DNA from: a virus
Virus record (IMG/VR): IMGVR_UViG_3300025669_000092
Span: 1-38,515 of that record
Length of the DNA stretch: 38,515 bases
Direction: 5' to 3' (one strand)
The notes under the pieces are model-generated. The model did no database searches, was not told where the DNA came from, and saw only the letters and a list, made by a program, of their open reading frames with translations. Each line of letters begins with the position of its first letter. The first letter of the stretch is position 1. Of the stretch, positions 1 to 6,966 are shown piece by piece. The position numbers and the translations under genes were made by a program.

Positions 1-102
1 TGTTATGAGATAAACGGCAAATTAGAATGGTTCAGTAATAAACTTGCTTGGAGTGGTAAACGTATACCCAGCCTTGATAAGATTGTAGAGGAGGGGTTAT
101 GA
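1..102 (+). CDS. C-terminal fragment of a gene entering from the left edge
   Basis: The frame is open from the first base to TGA at 100-102 and encodes 33 residues ending in IPSLDKIVEEGL. The stop overlaps the next start in an ATGA (99-102), the coupling style used throughout this operon, so this is very likely a true gene end. No family is recognised. If the contig is circular, this frame continues without a break from the repeat-bearing gene at 37994-38515. Confidence 0.6.
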   Translation, partial: CYEINGKLEWFSNKLAWSGKRIPSLDKIVEEGL

Positions 103-410
103 CAGCTAAAGAAGTGATAAAAGAATTGAGGGAGGTTTATACAGACCCTGCTAATTATGAAATGGGGTGTATAAATGCTAATGACCCTGAACTTGCAGAG
201 AGTATTAAGTATTTTGAGGTTAAAAAATTATTAAACCATTTAGACAAACTAGAGCAAGAACAGAAAGATGTTGAAGTGATAGAAGGGGACAATATTCTTG
301 ATATATTACTAAGGGGCAAAGGTGAAGAAGCTAGTTTAGACGACCATTACCCGACAAGTAACATTGAAAAAATAATTATAATAGTCAAAAAGGAGGTCAA
401 AAATGATTAA
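99..410 (+). CDS. Hypothetical acidic early protein (103 aa)
   Basis: This is an unrecognised soluble protein with an acidic, largely helical composition (KEVIKELREVY near the N-terminus, a Leu/Glu/Lys-rich stretch at about residues 40-60) and an Ile-rich C-terminus. The start is supported by GAGGAGGGG at 88-96 and by the 4-bp ATGA overlap with the preceding gene. Its last 8 bp overlap the next gene. No catalytic motif, signal peptide or membrane segment is visible. Confidence 0.75.
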   Translation: MTAKEVIKELREVYTDPANYEMGCINANDPELAESIKYFEVKKLLNHLDKLEQEQKDVEVIEGDNILDILLRGKGEEASLDDHYPTSNIEKIIIIVKKEVKND

Positions 411-561
411 GAGATTGATGTGTTATATACTAGGGCATAAGTGGGTTGAGATAACAAAAGATAACTTTATGGGTATATTGGGGATGGAGATACTACTCAG
501 ACATAGATACCTAGACCCAAATGCAAAAGCGATATGCTCACGCTGTGGGAGGGTAAGATGA
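403..561 (+). CDS. Small zinc-ribbon-like protein (52 aa, DUF1660-like)
   Basis: The ORF starts ATG ATT AAG at 403 with AGGAGG at 391-396 and ends in the ATGA shared with the next gene at 558-561. The N-terminus carries C7 in MCYILGHKW and the C-terminus has CSRCG (C45, C48). A CxxLxGHKW start followed by a terminal CxxCG is the pattern of small phage zinc-ribbon proteins of the DUF1660 type. Metal binding is inferred from the Cys/His spacing and the function is unknown. Confidence 0.7.
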   Translation: MIKRLMCYILGHKWVEITKDNFMGILGMEILLRHRYLDPNAKAICSRCGRVR

Positions 562-749
562 ATATAGAATATATAAAAAAAACATTATTTATAATAGCTG
601 TGGATTTAAAAGGTGATGACGAAGGGCAACACTCGGAGCTAGATGACCTTTATATAGCTGTATTAGAACACCTTGCAAGTGAAGGCAACGAACTAGCCAA
701 AGAAGCCATAAAAGGTGAGCAAATAATGTTCTCTAGGTGGTGTGCGTGA
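558..749 (+). CDS. Hypothetical early protein (63 aa)
   Basis: The ATG at 558 is preferred over an upstream in-frame start at 534 because GGGAGG (548-553) lies 4 nt upstream and because ATGA at 558-561 couples it to the preceding gene. The protein has a hydrophobic N-terminal stretch (TLFIIAVDL), an acidic middle (DDEGQHSELDD) and a helical segment with ASEGNELAKEAIKGE. It ends at 747-749, overlapping the GTG of the next gene. No family is recognised. Confidence 0.65.
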   Translation: MNIEYIKKTLFIIAVDLKGDDEGQHSELDDLYIAVLEHLASEGNELAKEAIKGEQIMFSRWCA

Positions 750-850
750 AGTTACTATACATGGTATTTATAATAACAATAGCTATTATAGCCAGTCCTT
801 TTATTGTAGGCTGGTGTTTGATAGATGGATTGGTAGAGAGGTATAGATGA
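746..850 (+). CDS. Very small membrane protein (34 aa, GTG start)
   Basis: GTG at 746-748 overlaps the preceding TGA, and its own TGA (848-850) overlaps the next ATG, so the ORF fills a gap exactly between two coupled genes. The product begins with KLLYMVFIITIAIIAS and continues as a single hydrophobic helix of about 25 residues, followed by a short charged tail (LVERYR). AGGTGG at 735-740 can serve as ribosome binding site. It is probably a single-span inner-membrane peptide of unknown role. Confidence 0.55.
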   Translation: MKLLYMVFIITIAIIASPFIVGWCLIDGLVERYR

Positions 851-1098
851 CTTACCCAAAGACCAGGTTTGGTACTTGTGCAAAGTGTGGCAAGCCTGGT
901 TTTATTTCAACTCATCATAGATTTAAACAAAAAAAATGGGCTAGAAAACTATACGGAGATTTATTAGATGACCCTAAAAACCTAGTGTATAATGCTTGTG
1001 CTGGTTGCCACGCTTGGCTAGATGCCAATGATACTTTAACCGAGAGAGAGTTCTGTAAAAAACTTGGCATATCAATACGAAGTAAAACTGGAAAATAA
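847..1098 (+). CDS. HNH-type endonuclease / YbcO-like nuclease (83 aa)
   Basis: A compact beta-beta-alpha-metal nuclease pattern is visible: CAKCG (C11, C14), the HH pair at residues 23-24, DDPKNLV with the family Asn at 45, and CAGCH (C51, C54, H55). The two CxxC pairs would hold a structural zinc and the His/Asn residues the catalytic metal. Length and layout resemble small phage HNH and YbcO-type recombination nucleases, which cut branched or nicked DNA. It is coupled by ATGA to the upstream gene and is the last gene before a promoter-like gap. Confidence 0.75.
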   Translation: MTYPKTRFGTCAKCGKPGFISTHHRFKQKKWARKLYGDLLDDPKNLVYNACAGCHAWLDANDTLTEREFCKKLGISIRSKTGK

Positions 1099-1132
1099 TT
1101 GCAAAATAATTAAACTACTGTAAAATACAAAT
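1099..1132 (+). promoter_or_regulatory. Promoter with leaderless output to the gene at 1133
   Basis: TTGCAA (1099-1104), a 16-nt spacer and TAAAAT (1121-1126) form a sigma70-like promoter. Only 6 nt separate the -10 element from the ATG at 1133, so transcription should start at or next to the start codon. The 30 nt upstream of that ATG contain no GG dinucleotide that could act as ribosome binding site. The layout matches the two promoters at 25016-25089. Confidence 0.5.
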
Positions 1133-1348
1133 ATGGAAAGGAATGAATGTGGAAACTGTAAACACTGTGAGGGGGCGACCGTCTTGCAATTCCTTGTTAT
1201 TGATAAGTTTACACATGAAGTATTAACTATCGAAGAAGAACCTCGTTATCAATGTGAACTATTTGGGTTGATTAAAGAAGCAGATGAATGTTTTAACTTC
1301 AAGCCAATAAAGGAAGTAACTAACTACTTACAAGAGGTGGAGCATTGA
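1133..1348 (+). CDS. Cysteine-rich hypothetical protein (71 aa)
   Basis: The N-terminus reads NECGNCKHC, and further Cys occur in YQCELFG and DECFNFKP. Small phage proteins with CxxCxxC, a central C and a terminal CxxF occur widely and probably bind zinc, but their function is unknown. The start has no Shine-Dalgarno site and sits just behind a promoter, so the mRNA is probably leaderless. The stop (1346-1348) overlaps the TTG start of the next gene. Confidence 0.7.
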   Translation: MERNECGNCKHCEGATVLQFLVIDKFTHEVLTIEEEPRYQCELFGLIKEADECFNFKPIKEVTNYLQEVEH

Positions 1349-1695
1349 AGCATGAAATGATAGAACAAGTTACATTTATTGAGTACTTAACTCTGCGTGG
1401 AGCATTGTTTACAGCTACTGTTGGTGGTGTTAGGCTATCAATAGGTCAAGCTACAGCATTGAAAAGACAGGGGTATAGTAAGGGTGTACCAGATATACTA
1501 ATATTCGAGCCTAGAGGTAAGTATCACGGGCTTATGATTGAGATGAAAAGACAACGTATTAAGGGTGAACCAAGAGGGCGTGTATCGCCAGACCAAGAGA
1601 GATGGAAAGAACAACTATTAGCAAGGGGTTATCGCTCCGAGGTATGTGAGGGGTTTGACGAAGCTAAGGGGGTATATGATGCGTATATGGCGTAA
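1345..1695 (+). CDS. VRR-NUC family PD-(D/E)XK nuclease (116 aa)
   Basis: A VRR-NUC nuclease core is visible: GVPDILIF (P49, D50), LMIEMKR (E66, K68) and SPDQERW (Q84), in the order and spacing of the PD-(D/E)xK fold. Stand-alone phage VRR-NUC proteins are usually structure-specific DNA nucleases acting in replication or recombination. The TTG at 1345 is chosen because AGAGGTGG (1333-1340) lies 4 nt upstream and the codon overlaps the preceding stop; an in-frame ATG at 1357 is the alternative. The length is typical of the family. It sits in the early operon with an HNH nuclease. Confidence 0.88.
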   Translation: MKHEMIEQVTFIEYLTLRGALFTATVGGVRLSIGQATALKRQGYSKGVPDILIFEPRGKYHGLMIEMKRQRIKGEPRGRVSPDQERWKEQLLARGYRSEVCEGFDEAKGVYDAYMA

Positions 1696-1924
1696 ACTGA
1701 TACACAAGAGGCTTAGTAGTGCCAAAAACGGGGTATGGTGTCATACGGTATTACCAGTATTAACAAGCCCTAGATGGGGCAAAGTAACGTGTCCTATGTG
1801 CTTAGAACATATCCCTGCAAGGACTAAGGTTAATCTACATAGGAAGGCTAACGGTTATCCAAAGCTAAAAGTGAATTGTTTTCCAAAGCTAAAAAGGAGT
1901 GATGGTCATGTCTGTACAGCATAA
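1676..1924 (+). CDS. Basic zinc-finger-like hypothetical protein (82 aa)
   Basis: Tandem ATG codons at 1676 and 1679 follow AAGGGGG (1666-1672); an upstream in-frame start at 1646 lacks a good site. The product is strongly basic and carries CPMCLEHIPA plus further Cys residues near each end (VWCHT, VNCF, HVCTA), compatible with a small zinc-binding fold. It overlaps the VRR-NUC gene by 20 bp and the next gene by 17 bp. No named family is recognised. Confidence 0.6.
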   Translation: MMRIWRKLIHKRLSSAKNGVWCHTVLPVLTSPRWGKVTCPMCLEHIPARTKVNLHRKANGYPKLKVNCFPKLKRSDGHVCTA

Positions 1925-2189
1925 TACCAGGTGGGGATTTCTGGATATTACTGCATTTTTCAAGGGTAGCACATCAGATACTAACGATAATCTAACTGCA
2001 TATAAGAATAGTATGCACAAACAAAGAGAGATAATAGAACCAATAACCTGTTTATGTGGTTGTAAGGATTTTAATATTAAGAAGTACAAAACTCTAGCTA
2101 ACTTCTTTTGCCTGTCTTGTGGGAATAAAATAACAATTAGAAAAACACAATGGCATAACTTCTGTGTAAGTAAGGTGCCAGATGAATAA
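1908..2189 (+). CDS. Zinc-ribbon hypothetical protein (93 aa)
   Basis: ATG at 1908 is the best start because AAGGAG (1894-1899) lies 8 nt upstream; earlier in-frame codons at 1899 and 1902 overlap or crowd that site. The second half has CLCGCKDF and FFCLSCGNKI, two Cys pairs about 20 residues apart, typical of a zinc ribbon that contacts nucleic acid or a partner protein. The function is unknown. It overlaps the acetyltransferase gene by 8 bp, so the two are translationally linked. Confidence 0.65.
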   Translation: MSVQHNTRWGFLDITAFFKGSTSDTNDNLTAYKNSMHKQREIIEPITCLCGCKDFNIKKYKTLANFFCLSCGNKITIRKTQWHNFCVSKVPDE

Positions 2190-2625
2190 GATTATAACTA
2201 AAAGACTAGAGATATTTAAGGCAAATGACAAGTATGTTGATGTTTTTCTGCAATTATTGTTAGATTTTGATAGAGAGATACCAAATAACTCAGTTTATAT
2301 GAAGGATATGTCAGAAAATACACTTAGATGCCTTATAGAAGACTCAATAGAGAATGGTGTCTTTTACGTTGTAAGAGAGAGAGAAACCCATACTGTTGTT
2401 GGGTCGTTCTCAATAGAGGACAAGGAAGCAGGTGGTTGGATACGACCTGATAAACATGGATTGGGTTACGGTAGAGAGGGGTTTGGTCCGTTCATTGACG
2501 CCTGTCTTAAAGAGTTATCATATGTAACAGCTAGACACCATGACCAGTTAGTATGTAATACATTTAAAAAATGTGGTATGGAATATATCGGTAACAATAG
2601 AAGCCTAATGGTTTATTCTAAGTAA
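2182..2625 (+). CDS. GNAT-family N-acetyltransferase (147 aa)
   Basis: The protein opens with ITKRLEIFKAN, the RimJ/RimL-type N-terminus, followed by VVGSFSIED (central strand) and a glycine-rich acetyl-CoA loop at about residues 84-100 (GGWIRPDKHGLGYGREG), then a helix and the C-terminal strand pair ending NRSLMVYSK. These are the elements of a GNAT fold transferring acetyl from acetyl-CoA to an amine. The substrate is unknown; phage GNAT enzymes may modify host proteins or DNA. It is the last gene of the plus-strand operon and converges with the lysis genes, only 1 nt separating the stops. Confidence 0.8.
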   Translation: MNKIITKRLEIFKANDKYVDVFLQLLLDFDREIPNNSVYMKDMSENTLRCLIEDSIENGVFYVVRERETHTVVGSFSIEDKEAGGWIRPDKHGLGYGREGFGPFIDACLKELSYVTARHHDQLVCNTFKKCGMEYIGNNRSLMVYSK

Positions 2626-2626
2626 G

Positions 2627-2851
2627 CTATTCTTCTATCCCGTAATACAGGCAATACGCTTCATACAATAAGTCATAGTCTACCATGGGCATACAAATAT
2701 GGTCTCCATCACCAGTTACTATAACGTGTGAACCCTCATTGTCGTACTTATAATAACCACTGAAGCCATGTGATGGCTGAGGAGGTGTCGCACAGCTAGC
2801 GACTAATACGCTTATTAGCAGCATCAAGATTACGAGTGCGCTTAACTTCAT
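2627..2851 (-). CDS. Small lipoprotein, candidate outer spanin (74 aa)
   Basis: A lipoprotein signal is clear: a basic start (MK), a hydrophobic core of about 15 residues, and lipobox VASC with the modifiable Cys at 20. The mature part is about 55 residues and starts with the Pro-containing ATPPQPSHGF. The gene begins inside the preceding 54-aa gene in another frame with AAGGAGGTG as ribosome binding site. Rz1-type outer spanins are short lipoproteins encoded this way beside endolysins, hence the suggestion. The upstream partner lacks an obvious membrane anchor, so the spanin role is inferred only. Confidence 0.6.
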   Translation of the reverse strand: MKLSALVILMLLISVLVASCATPPQPSHGFSGYYKYDNEGSHVIVTGDGDHICMPMVDYDLLYEAYCLYYGIEE

Positions 2852-2960
2852 CTAGCACCTCCTTGATTTGTTTCTTAATCTTTCTATCCTTTGCACCAGT
2901 AAGCCAGTTATAAACCTGCTTACCATAGTCAATAATAGTAGTTATTGAACTTAGTGTCAT
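2796..2960 (-). CDS. Small lysis-cassette protein overlapping the lipoprotein gene (54 aa)
   Basis: ATG (2960-2958) overlaps the holin-like gene stop in an ATGA, and the TAG is at 2798-2796, so the ORF bridges the gap to the lipoprotein gene and overlaps it by 56 bp in another frame. The product has a mildly hydrophobic start (LSSITTIIDYGKQVYNWL) and then a charged helical region (KDRKIKKQIKEVLDEVKRTR) that could form a coiled coil. This is the gene position of an inner spanin, but no convincing transmembrane helix is visible. The function is not established. Confidence 0.6.
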   Translation of the reverse strand: MTLSSITTIIDYGKQVYNWLTGAKDRKIKKQIKEVLDEVKRTRNLDAANKRISR

Positions 2961-3139
2961 TTTTTTTTAACGCTAAACTTCGACAACCAAGCAACTATAG
3001 CTTTCAAAGTCTTATCAGGTTGTTCGCCTGGGATTAGGCTTGACAATACAACTAACGCTGCAAATACAGCAGTAATCGCACCAAGTAATCCTTGCCAGTT
3101 TGCCAATAGCCATTTCCCTACTTCAATAATTGTTCCCAT
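2957..3139 (-). CDS. Holin-like small membrane protein (60 aa)
   Basis: One long hydrophobic segment covers about residues 10-37 (LLGAITAVFAALVVLSSLIPG in its core), followed by a basic C-terminus ending KFSVKKK. Such short proteins next to an endolysin usually act as holins or holin-like membrane proteins that time lysis. AAGGAGGAGG lies just upstream of the ATG at 3139. The gene follows the endolysin by 15 nt and is ATGA-coupled to the next gene. Identification rests on topology and context, not on a family signature. Confidence 0.65.
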   Translation of the reverse strand: MGTIIEVGKWLLANWQGLLGAITAVFAALVVLSSLIPGEQPDKTLKAIVAWLSKFSVKKK

Positions 3140-3154
3140 AATGTCCTCCTCCTT

Positions 3155-3532
3155 TTAATATACCCACACTACGTCTTGGTCGTGGTATGGACTAAAATCT
3201 AAATGCACAAAACTTTTAGTATATGCCCATCTATTACAGCCAACTCTTACCGCAGCCGTTATAAAGTCGTGCCTATCCCTAGAATTATCAATAGCTATAT
3301 CTAACGCATAAGTATAGCCATCTTCCTGTGGAGTATGCGGAGATTTTTTAGCACCGCCTATCTTTATGTTGTGTTCCTTGCATCTACAGCCCGAAGTTAC
3401 AATCATTGGCTTACCATATACTTCTCTGATGCGGTCAAAGAAAAACAAAGCGTTATCATGGATGTTTGATAACCCACAACCACAAGGACATTGATACTCT
3501 GATACTTTAAAATACTTTGCTTTATAGCTCAT
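3155..3532 (-). CDS. Endolysin, M15-family zinc peptidase (125 aa)
   Basis: This is a Peptidase_M15-type catalytic domain covering nearly the whole protein: zinc ligands H66 (in SPHTP), D78 (in YALDIA) and H110 (in FVHLDF), with the VTSGCRCKEHN segment (residues 45-55) typical of the family. Such enzymes cut peptide bridges in peptidoglycan (L-Ala-D-Glu or D-Ala-D-Ala bonds). The N-terminal SEYQCPCGCG matches the short zinc-binding lead of phage M15 proteins. The ribosome binding site AAGGAG overlaps the end of the preceding gene. The next genes downstream are holin-like and lipoprotein genes, forming a lysis cassette. Confidence 0.88.
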   Translation of the reverse strand: MSYKAKYFKVSEYQCPCGCGLSNIHDNALFFFDRIREVYGKPMIVTSGCRCKEHNIKIGGAKKSPHTPQEDGYTYALDIAIDNSRDRHDFITAAVRVGCNRWAYTKSFVHLDFSPYHDQDVVWVY

Positions 3533-3535
3533 TAT

Positions 3536-5161
3536 CTACTCCTTGTAAGGATTATCCTGCTTTGCAAATGGAAGTCCAAGTCTTGAGAATTTAGGCGACA
3601 TATTACCCATTTTTCGACCTAATCTTATAGCATTTCTAACCCCTAATTGACTTGTTATAGGTAATCCTGCTGCAAAACCAACTAAAGCACCTTTACCTGT
3701 ATCACCACTTATAGACCCTATACCAGCTCCAAGAGCAGTAGTAGTAGCAACGCCTGGCATCCTAGCTAGAACAGAGTATGGGTTAAATGTTGAAAAATCT
3801 GGTAGCCTTTTACTCATTATTCTTTCAATACCTTCAGGATACAACAAGTTATTTTTTAAGTTAGACTCAGGAATAACATCACTAATTCTGTCTATAACAG
3901 CTCTGTCTAATGTGTTTTGTGCTGTACCTCTTTCACCTGCTGATGCACCAAATTTATAAAAATCACTACTAGATTTTATTTTATCTTTTAACGGCTCTAA
4001 ATCATTACTTAAATCCTCAAATGCTTTCCTAGCAACTTTGTTTTTAGGTAGTTGTATATCGATAGCATTGTTTAATTCTTTATAAGCTCGATTTGCAACA
4101 TCAGCTTCAACTTTACTTAATACAGTACCATCAGGTAAAGATTGACCAATACCTGTTTTTTTATCATATTTTGCATAGTTACCTAATGTTTGTTTTTTAA
4201 ATAAAACCTCGTCACCTGGGAATATATACGCACTAGATGACATATTCTTTTTCTCAACTACAAGGTTATTCACTTCATTTAAAAGAGAGGCTTTTCTTTT
4301 GTCAGTTTGTGACATTTTACTTATTGCATTATTATATACCTTAATCTGCTCATCTATTGCATCCATAGCTCTTTCAGTAGCTTCTGGTATATATTGCCTT
4401 TTTAATTTTTTTAATTTCTCTACTACAGTTTTTACGTCATCTGTCTGCACATACTTACTAAATTTCAATATTTCATCATCCATAACCTTAACAGCAGCAG
4501 AAACATCTATTGGTTTTTTACCCATAGTTTGAGAAACCTTACTGCCTAGTACATCTCTTGTTTTTGATAAGGCATTACTAATGTCTTTATATAATTCTTT
4601 ACTTTTATCTAATATTGCACCAGTTTTACTCTTGCTAACTGCATACATCTCTGGAAAGTTTTTTCTTGTATAATCAGTAACTTCTTTTCTTATACCTGCA
4701 CCCCATCCACCAATTCGTGGAACTAATACTTCTCCACCTTCTTGTATCAACTTACCAGCAATAGGAGCAGCAAGACCATAAAGACCACCAAGACCTACAT
4801 CACCTGCTACACCCTTAGCTGTCTTTTGCTTGCTTGTTAAACCACCATATAGACTACCAATACCCATCTCTCTAAGAGCAGGAGTAATAAAAGGTTTTAT
4901 ACGGTTTGCTACCTTAGCAAGACCAACACCACCTTTAATTGCGGCTGGAACTGTAGCCATTGGAGCCATCATAGCTGCTCCAGTAAAGAAAACATCATTT
5001 GCTATAGGTTTAACTATTTTTTTCTGTTCAGGTGTTAGACCTGCAAAGGCATCTGTTCTGCGACCTGCAAGAGAGAGCCAGTCTGTTCCTGCTGGTGCTT
5101 TGCTAGATTGTCTTTTGTCACGGATAAAACCTGTCTGTTTTTTATCTCTTATAAATGGCAT
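3536..5161 (-). CDS. Internal virion / DNA-ejection protein (541 aa)
   Basis: This is a large structural protein at the end of the virion operon. It opens with a duplicated motif (FIRDKKQTG then FIRDKRQSS), followed by a Gly/Ala-rich amphipathic region at about residues 58-140, a long charged helical middle (about 170-400, many Lys/Glu/Asp with coiled-coil character) and another Gly/Ala-rich stretch near residues 465-500 (TTTALGAGIGSISG). Alternating hydrophobic low-complexity and helical blocks are typical of podovirus ejection proteins that leave the capsid with the DNA. No lytic transglycosylase motif is visible. The role is inferred from composition and position. Confidence 0.6.
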   Translation of the reverse strand: MPFIRDKKQTGFIRDKRQSSKAPAGTDWLSLAGRRTDAFAGLTPEQKKIVKPIANDVFFTGAAMMAPMATVPAAIKGGVGLAKVANRIKPFITPALREMGIGSLYGGLTSKQKTAKGVAGDVGLGGLYGLAAPIAGKLIQEGGEVLVPRIGGWGAGIRKEVTDYTRKNFPEMYAVSKSKTGAILDKSKELYKDISNALSKTRDVLGSKVSQTMGKKPIDVSAAVKVMDDEILKFSKYVQTDDVKTVVEKLKKLKRQYIPEATERAMDAIDEQIKVYNNAISKMSQTDKRKASLLNEVNNLVVEKKNMSSSAYIFPGDEVLFKKQTLGNYAKYDKKTGIGQSLPDGTVLSKVEADVANRAYKELNNAIDIQLPKNKVARKAFEDLSNDLEPLKDKIKSSSDFYKFGASAGERGTAQNTLDRAVIDRISDVIPESNLKNNLLYPEGIERIMSKRLPDFSTFNPYSVLARMPGVATTTALGAGIGSISGDTGKGALVGFAAGLPITSQLGVRNAIRLGRKMGNMSPKFSRLGLPFAKQDNPYKE

Positions 5162-6163
5162 TTATATCCTCGTGTATTTATCGGCAACTTCAGGCAAAGC
5201 CAATTCTTCTTCAGGTATTTCGCCTGTGTCGCCTGTTTCGTTTTCTCTTACTTTAACCATAGTGGACGTTGTAACTGGCTTAGAATATTGCCCTGGTGTT
5301 GCTTCTGGTACTGCTACTGATGTTGCTTCTTGTGTTACAGCACCTTGTTGTTGTTCAGGAGTTATTTCTGTCTTTTTGTTTTCCATTAGGTTTTCACCCA
5401 TTCTATTACCTGTAAAATTGTTAAGCGCCCTGTATGCAGTAAATTGTGGTATTCCATACATATCTTCTGATACAGAAACATAACCATCTGCTACTTTACC
5501 CATTGTTCTTTTTGCGTTTTCCTCTATAGCTTTTGCTACACCAATTATAACATCTGCGTTTTCTTCTGTAAAATTACCATCAACACCCGCAGTTTGCCAC
5601 GCCTGTTTAGCCTTCTCTGCTATCAATGGACTTGCATTAGATAGCTTGAAATCAGTATCTGATAATCTCTGCCTATTCTCTAAGAACCTTGCGTATAGTT
5701 TCTGTACTGCATTTTTAGTACCTTTTAAATCTTTGTTTTCTGCAACGGCTCGTAAATTCTGCAAATCTATTATGTTGTTCTCTGCAAAAAGTATCTGTTT
5801 ATCTTTTCTGAAATCAGTTAAAAACTTTTGTGTGTCTTTAAAGTTTCTTTTTTGCTTTTGGTCTTGAGCAATTACAGCCATTTTAGATTTATATACGTCT
5901 TCAATTCCACCACTAGGGATTTGTCCAGCCATTGTAGCTTTTACTATCTGGTCCTGTTGTTGTGTTGGAAAAGCACCCGATACATTAACCTTGTTCATGC
6001 CAGGTCTATCTGTAAAAAACTCAGCATACTGACCAGCAGCTCGTAATGGAGCCATCTTGTCCTGCATCGAAGTTACAGAGTTTATTAACTGGTCTTTTAA
6101 TGAGTCGTTCTTTGTAGAACGGGCTGCTATCATCTGTTCAAGTTGTTTTATATCATAAGCCAT
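5162..6163 (-). CDS. Internal virion protein (333 aa)
   Basis: The protein is mainly helical and charged. Residues 1-60 include KNDSLKDQLINSVTSMQDKM, and the C-terminal 70 residues are Pro/Glu/Thr-rich and probably disordered (EATPGQYSKPVTTSTMV, ETGDTGEIPEEELALPEV). It abuts the 541-aa gene directly, and its start overlaps the stop of the upstream gene (TAATG near 6163). The position between the Gly-rich protein and the large ejection candidate suggests it is one of the set of proteins packaged inside the head. No enzyme motif is seen. Confidence 0.55.
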   Translation of the reverse strand: MAYDIKQLEQMIAARSTKNDSLKDQLINSVTSMQDKMAPLRAAGQYAEFFTDRPGMNKVNVSGAFPTQQQDQIVKATMAGQIPSGGIEDVYKSKMAVIAQDQKQKRNFKDTQKFLTDFRKDKQILFAENNIIDLQNLRAVAENKDLKGTKNAVQKLYARFLENRQRLSDTDFKLSNASPLIAEKAKQAWQTAGVDGNFTEENADVIIGVAKAIEENAKRTMGKVADGYVSVSEDMYGIPQFTAYRALNNFTGNRMGENLMENKKTEITPEQQQGAVTQEATSVAVPEATPGQYSKPVTTSTMVKVRENETGDTGEIPEEELALPEVADKYTRI

Positions 6164-6966
6164 TATACTACCCCTTTATTTGAAGCCATAGCTGCCGTAA
6201 ACTGGTTCATACCACCTTGCTTTTTGAATAATTCTAACATTTTCTGCCATTTTGGGTCATTAAGGTTTATAGAGGCTTGTGCATTACCCATTCCACCCTG
6301 CTGTGGAGGTTGTCCTGGTTGTTGTTGGTTTTGTATGCTTGAATATATATTAGCTAATGAAGATGGATACTGTTGCGTAGCTGGCATATATTGTTCGCCC
6401 ATTGGAGCATCTGCACCTGGTACGCCACGAGCCATTGTCCTAGAAGTCTGTGGGTTTTCTATCAGAGCAGCTTGGTTTTCAACAGGATTTCTTGCTAAAA
6501 ATTGCTCCCAACTCTCATCTGACCCACCTTGTGGCTCTATCATTTTACTTGAGTATTGGTCAAAATGTGGAGAATAATAACTCTCCTGTTCCTGTCCTGG
6601 AACTTTGATGTCATCTGTTTTACCTATAACATCATCTACTGCTCCAGCTATACTAGCACCTTTACCAATACCTTTACCTATCTTCTCTGTAAGAGAGGTT
6701 TGTGCTTTTATTAACTTGTCTTTAGCTAATGCACCCCTACCTGCCATACCTAGATTTGCACCACCTACAGCACCACCAAGAACTTCACCAAACATTGATG
6801 AGCCTGGTGTTGATGCTCTAACATCTGTGCCACCAAATGGTTTATACCTTAATTCCTGTAATCTTGCTTTGTTTTGTTTATCAGCGTATTGGTTAGCTCC
6901 GTGTGCCTTTGCTGCACCACCTATCGCCCCTGCTGCTGCTAAACCTGCTACTACACCCCAAGGCAC
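6163..6966 (-). CDS. Gly/Ala-rich virion protein, ejection-type (267 aa, GTG start)
   Basis: The N-terminus is a hydrophobic Gly/Ala helix (VVAGLAAAGAIGGAAKA), then KANQ-type charged helix, a second Gly-rich region at about residues 60-80 and 95-110, and a Gln/Pro-rich linker (NQQQPGQPPQQGGMG) before a short C-terminal helix. This composition matches phage proteins that insert in or cross the host membrane during DNA delivery. Start is GTG at 6966 with GGAGGTG close upstream; the codon overlaps the preceding stop by one base. The function is inferred from composition and order. Confidence 0.55.
   Translation of the reverse strand: MPWGVVAGLAAAGAIGGAAKAHGANQYADKQNKARLQELRYKPFGGTDVRASTPGSSMFGEVLGGAVGGANLGMAGRGALAKDKLIKAQTSLTEKIGKGIGKGASIAGAVDDVIGKTDDIKVPGQEQESYYSPHFDQYSSKMIEPQGGSDESWEQFLARNPVENQAALIENPQTSRTMARGVPGADAPMGEQYMPATQQYPSSLANIYSSIQNQQQPGQPPQQGGMGNAQASINLNDPKWQKMLELFKKQGGMNQFTAAMASNKGVV

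Noticed and set aside
1889-2089. 66-codon minus-strand ORF in the early operon
   Set aside because: It is antisense to the zinc-ribbon gene at 1908-2189, which has a good start and overlaps its neighbours in the operon style.
4830-5483. 217-codon plus-strand ORF opposite the ejection genes
   Set aside because: It lies antisense to two well-supported minus-strand genes, has no ribosome binding site and shows the Ser/Leu/Phe-rich composition of a reverse-frame shadow.
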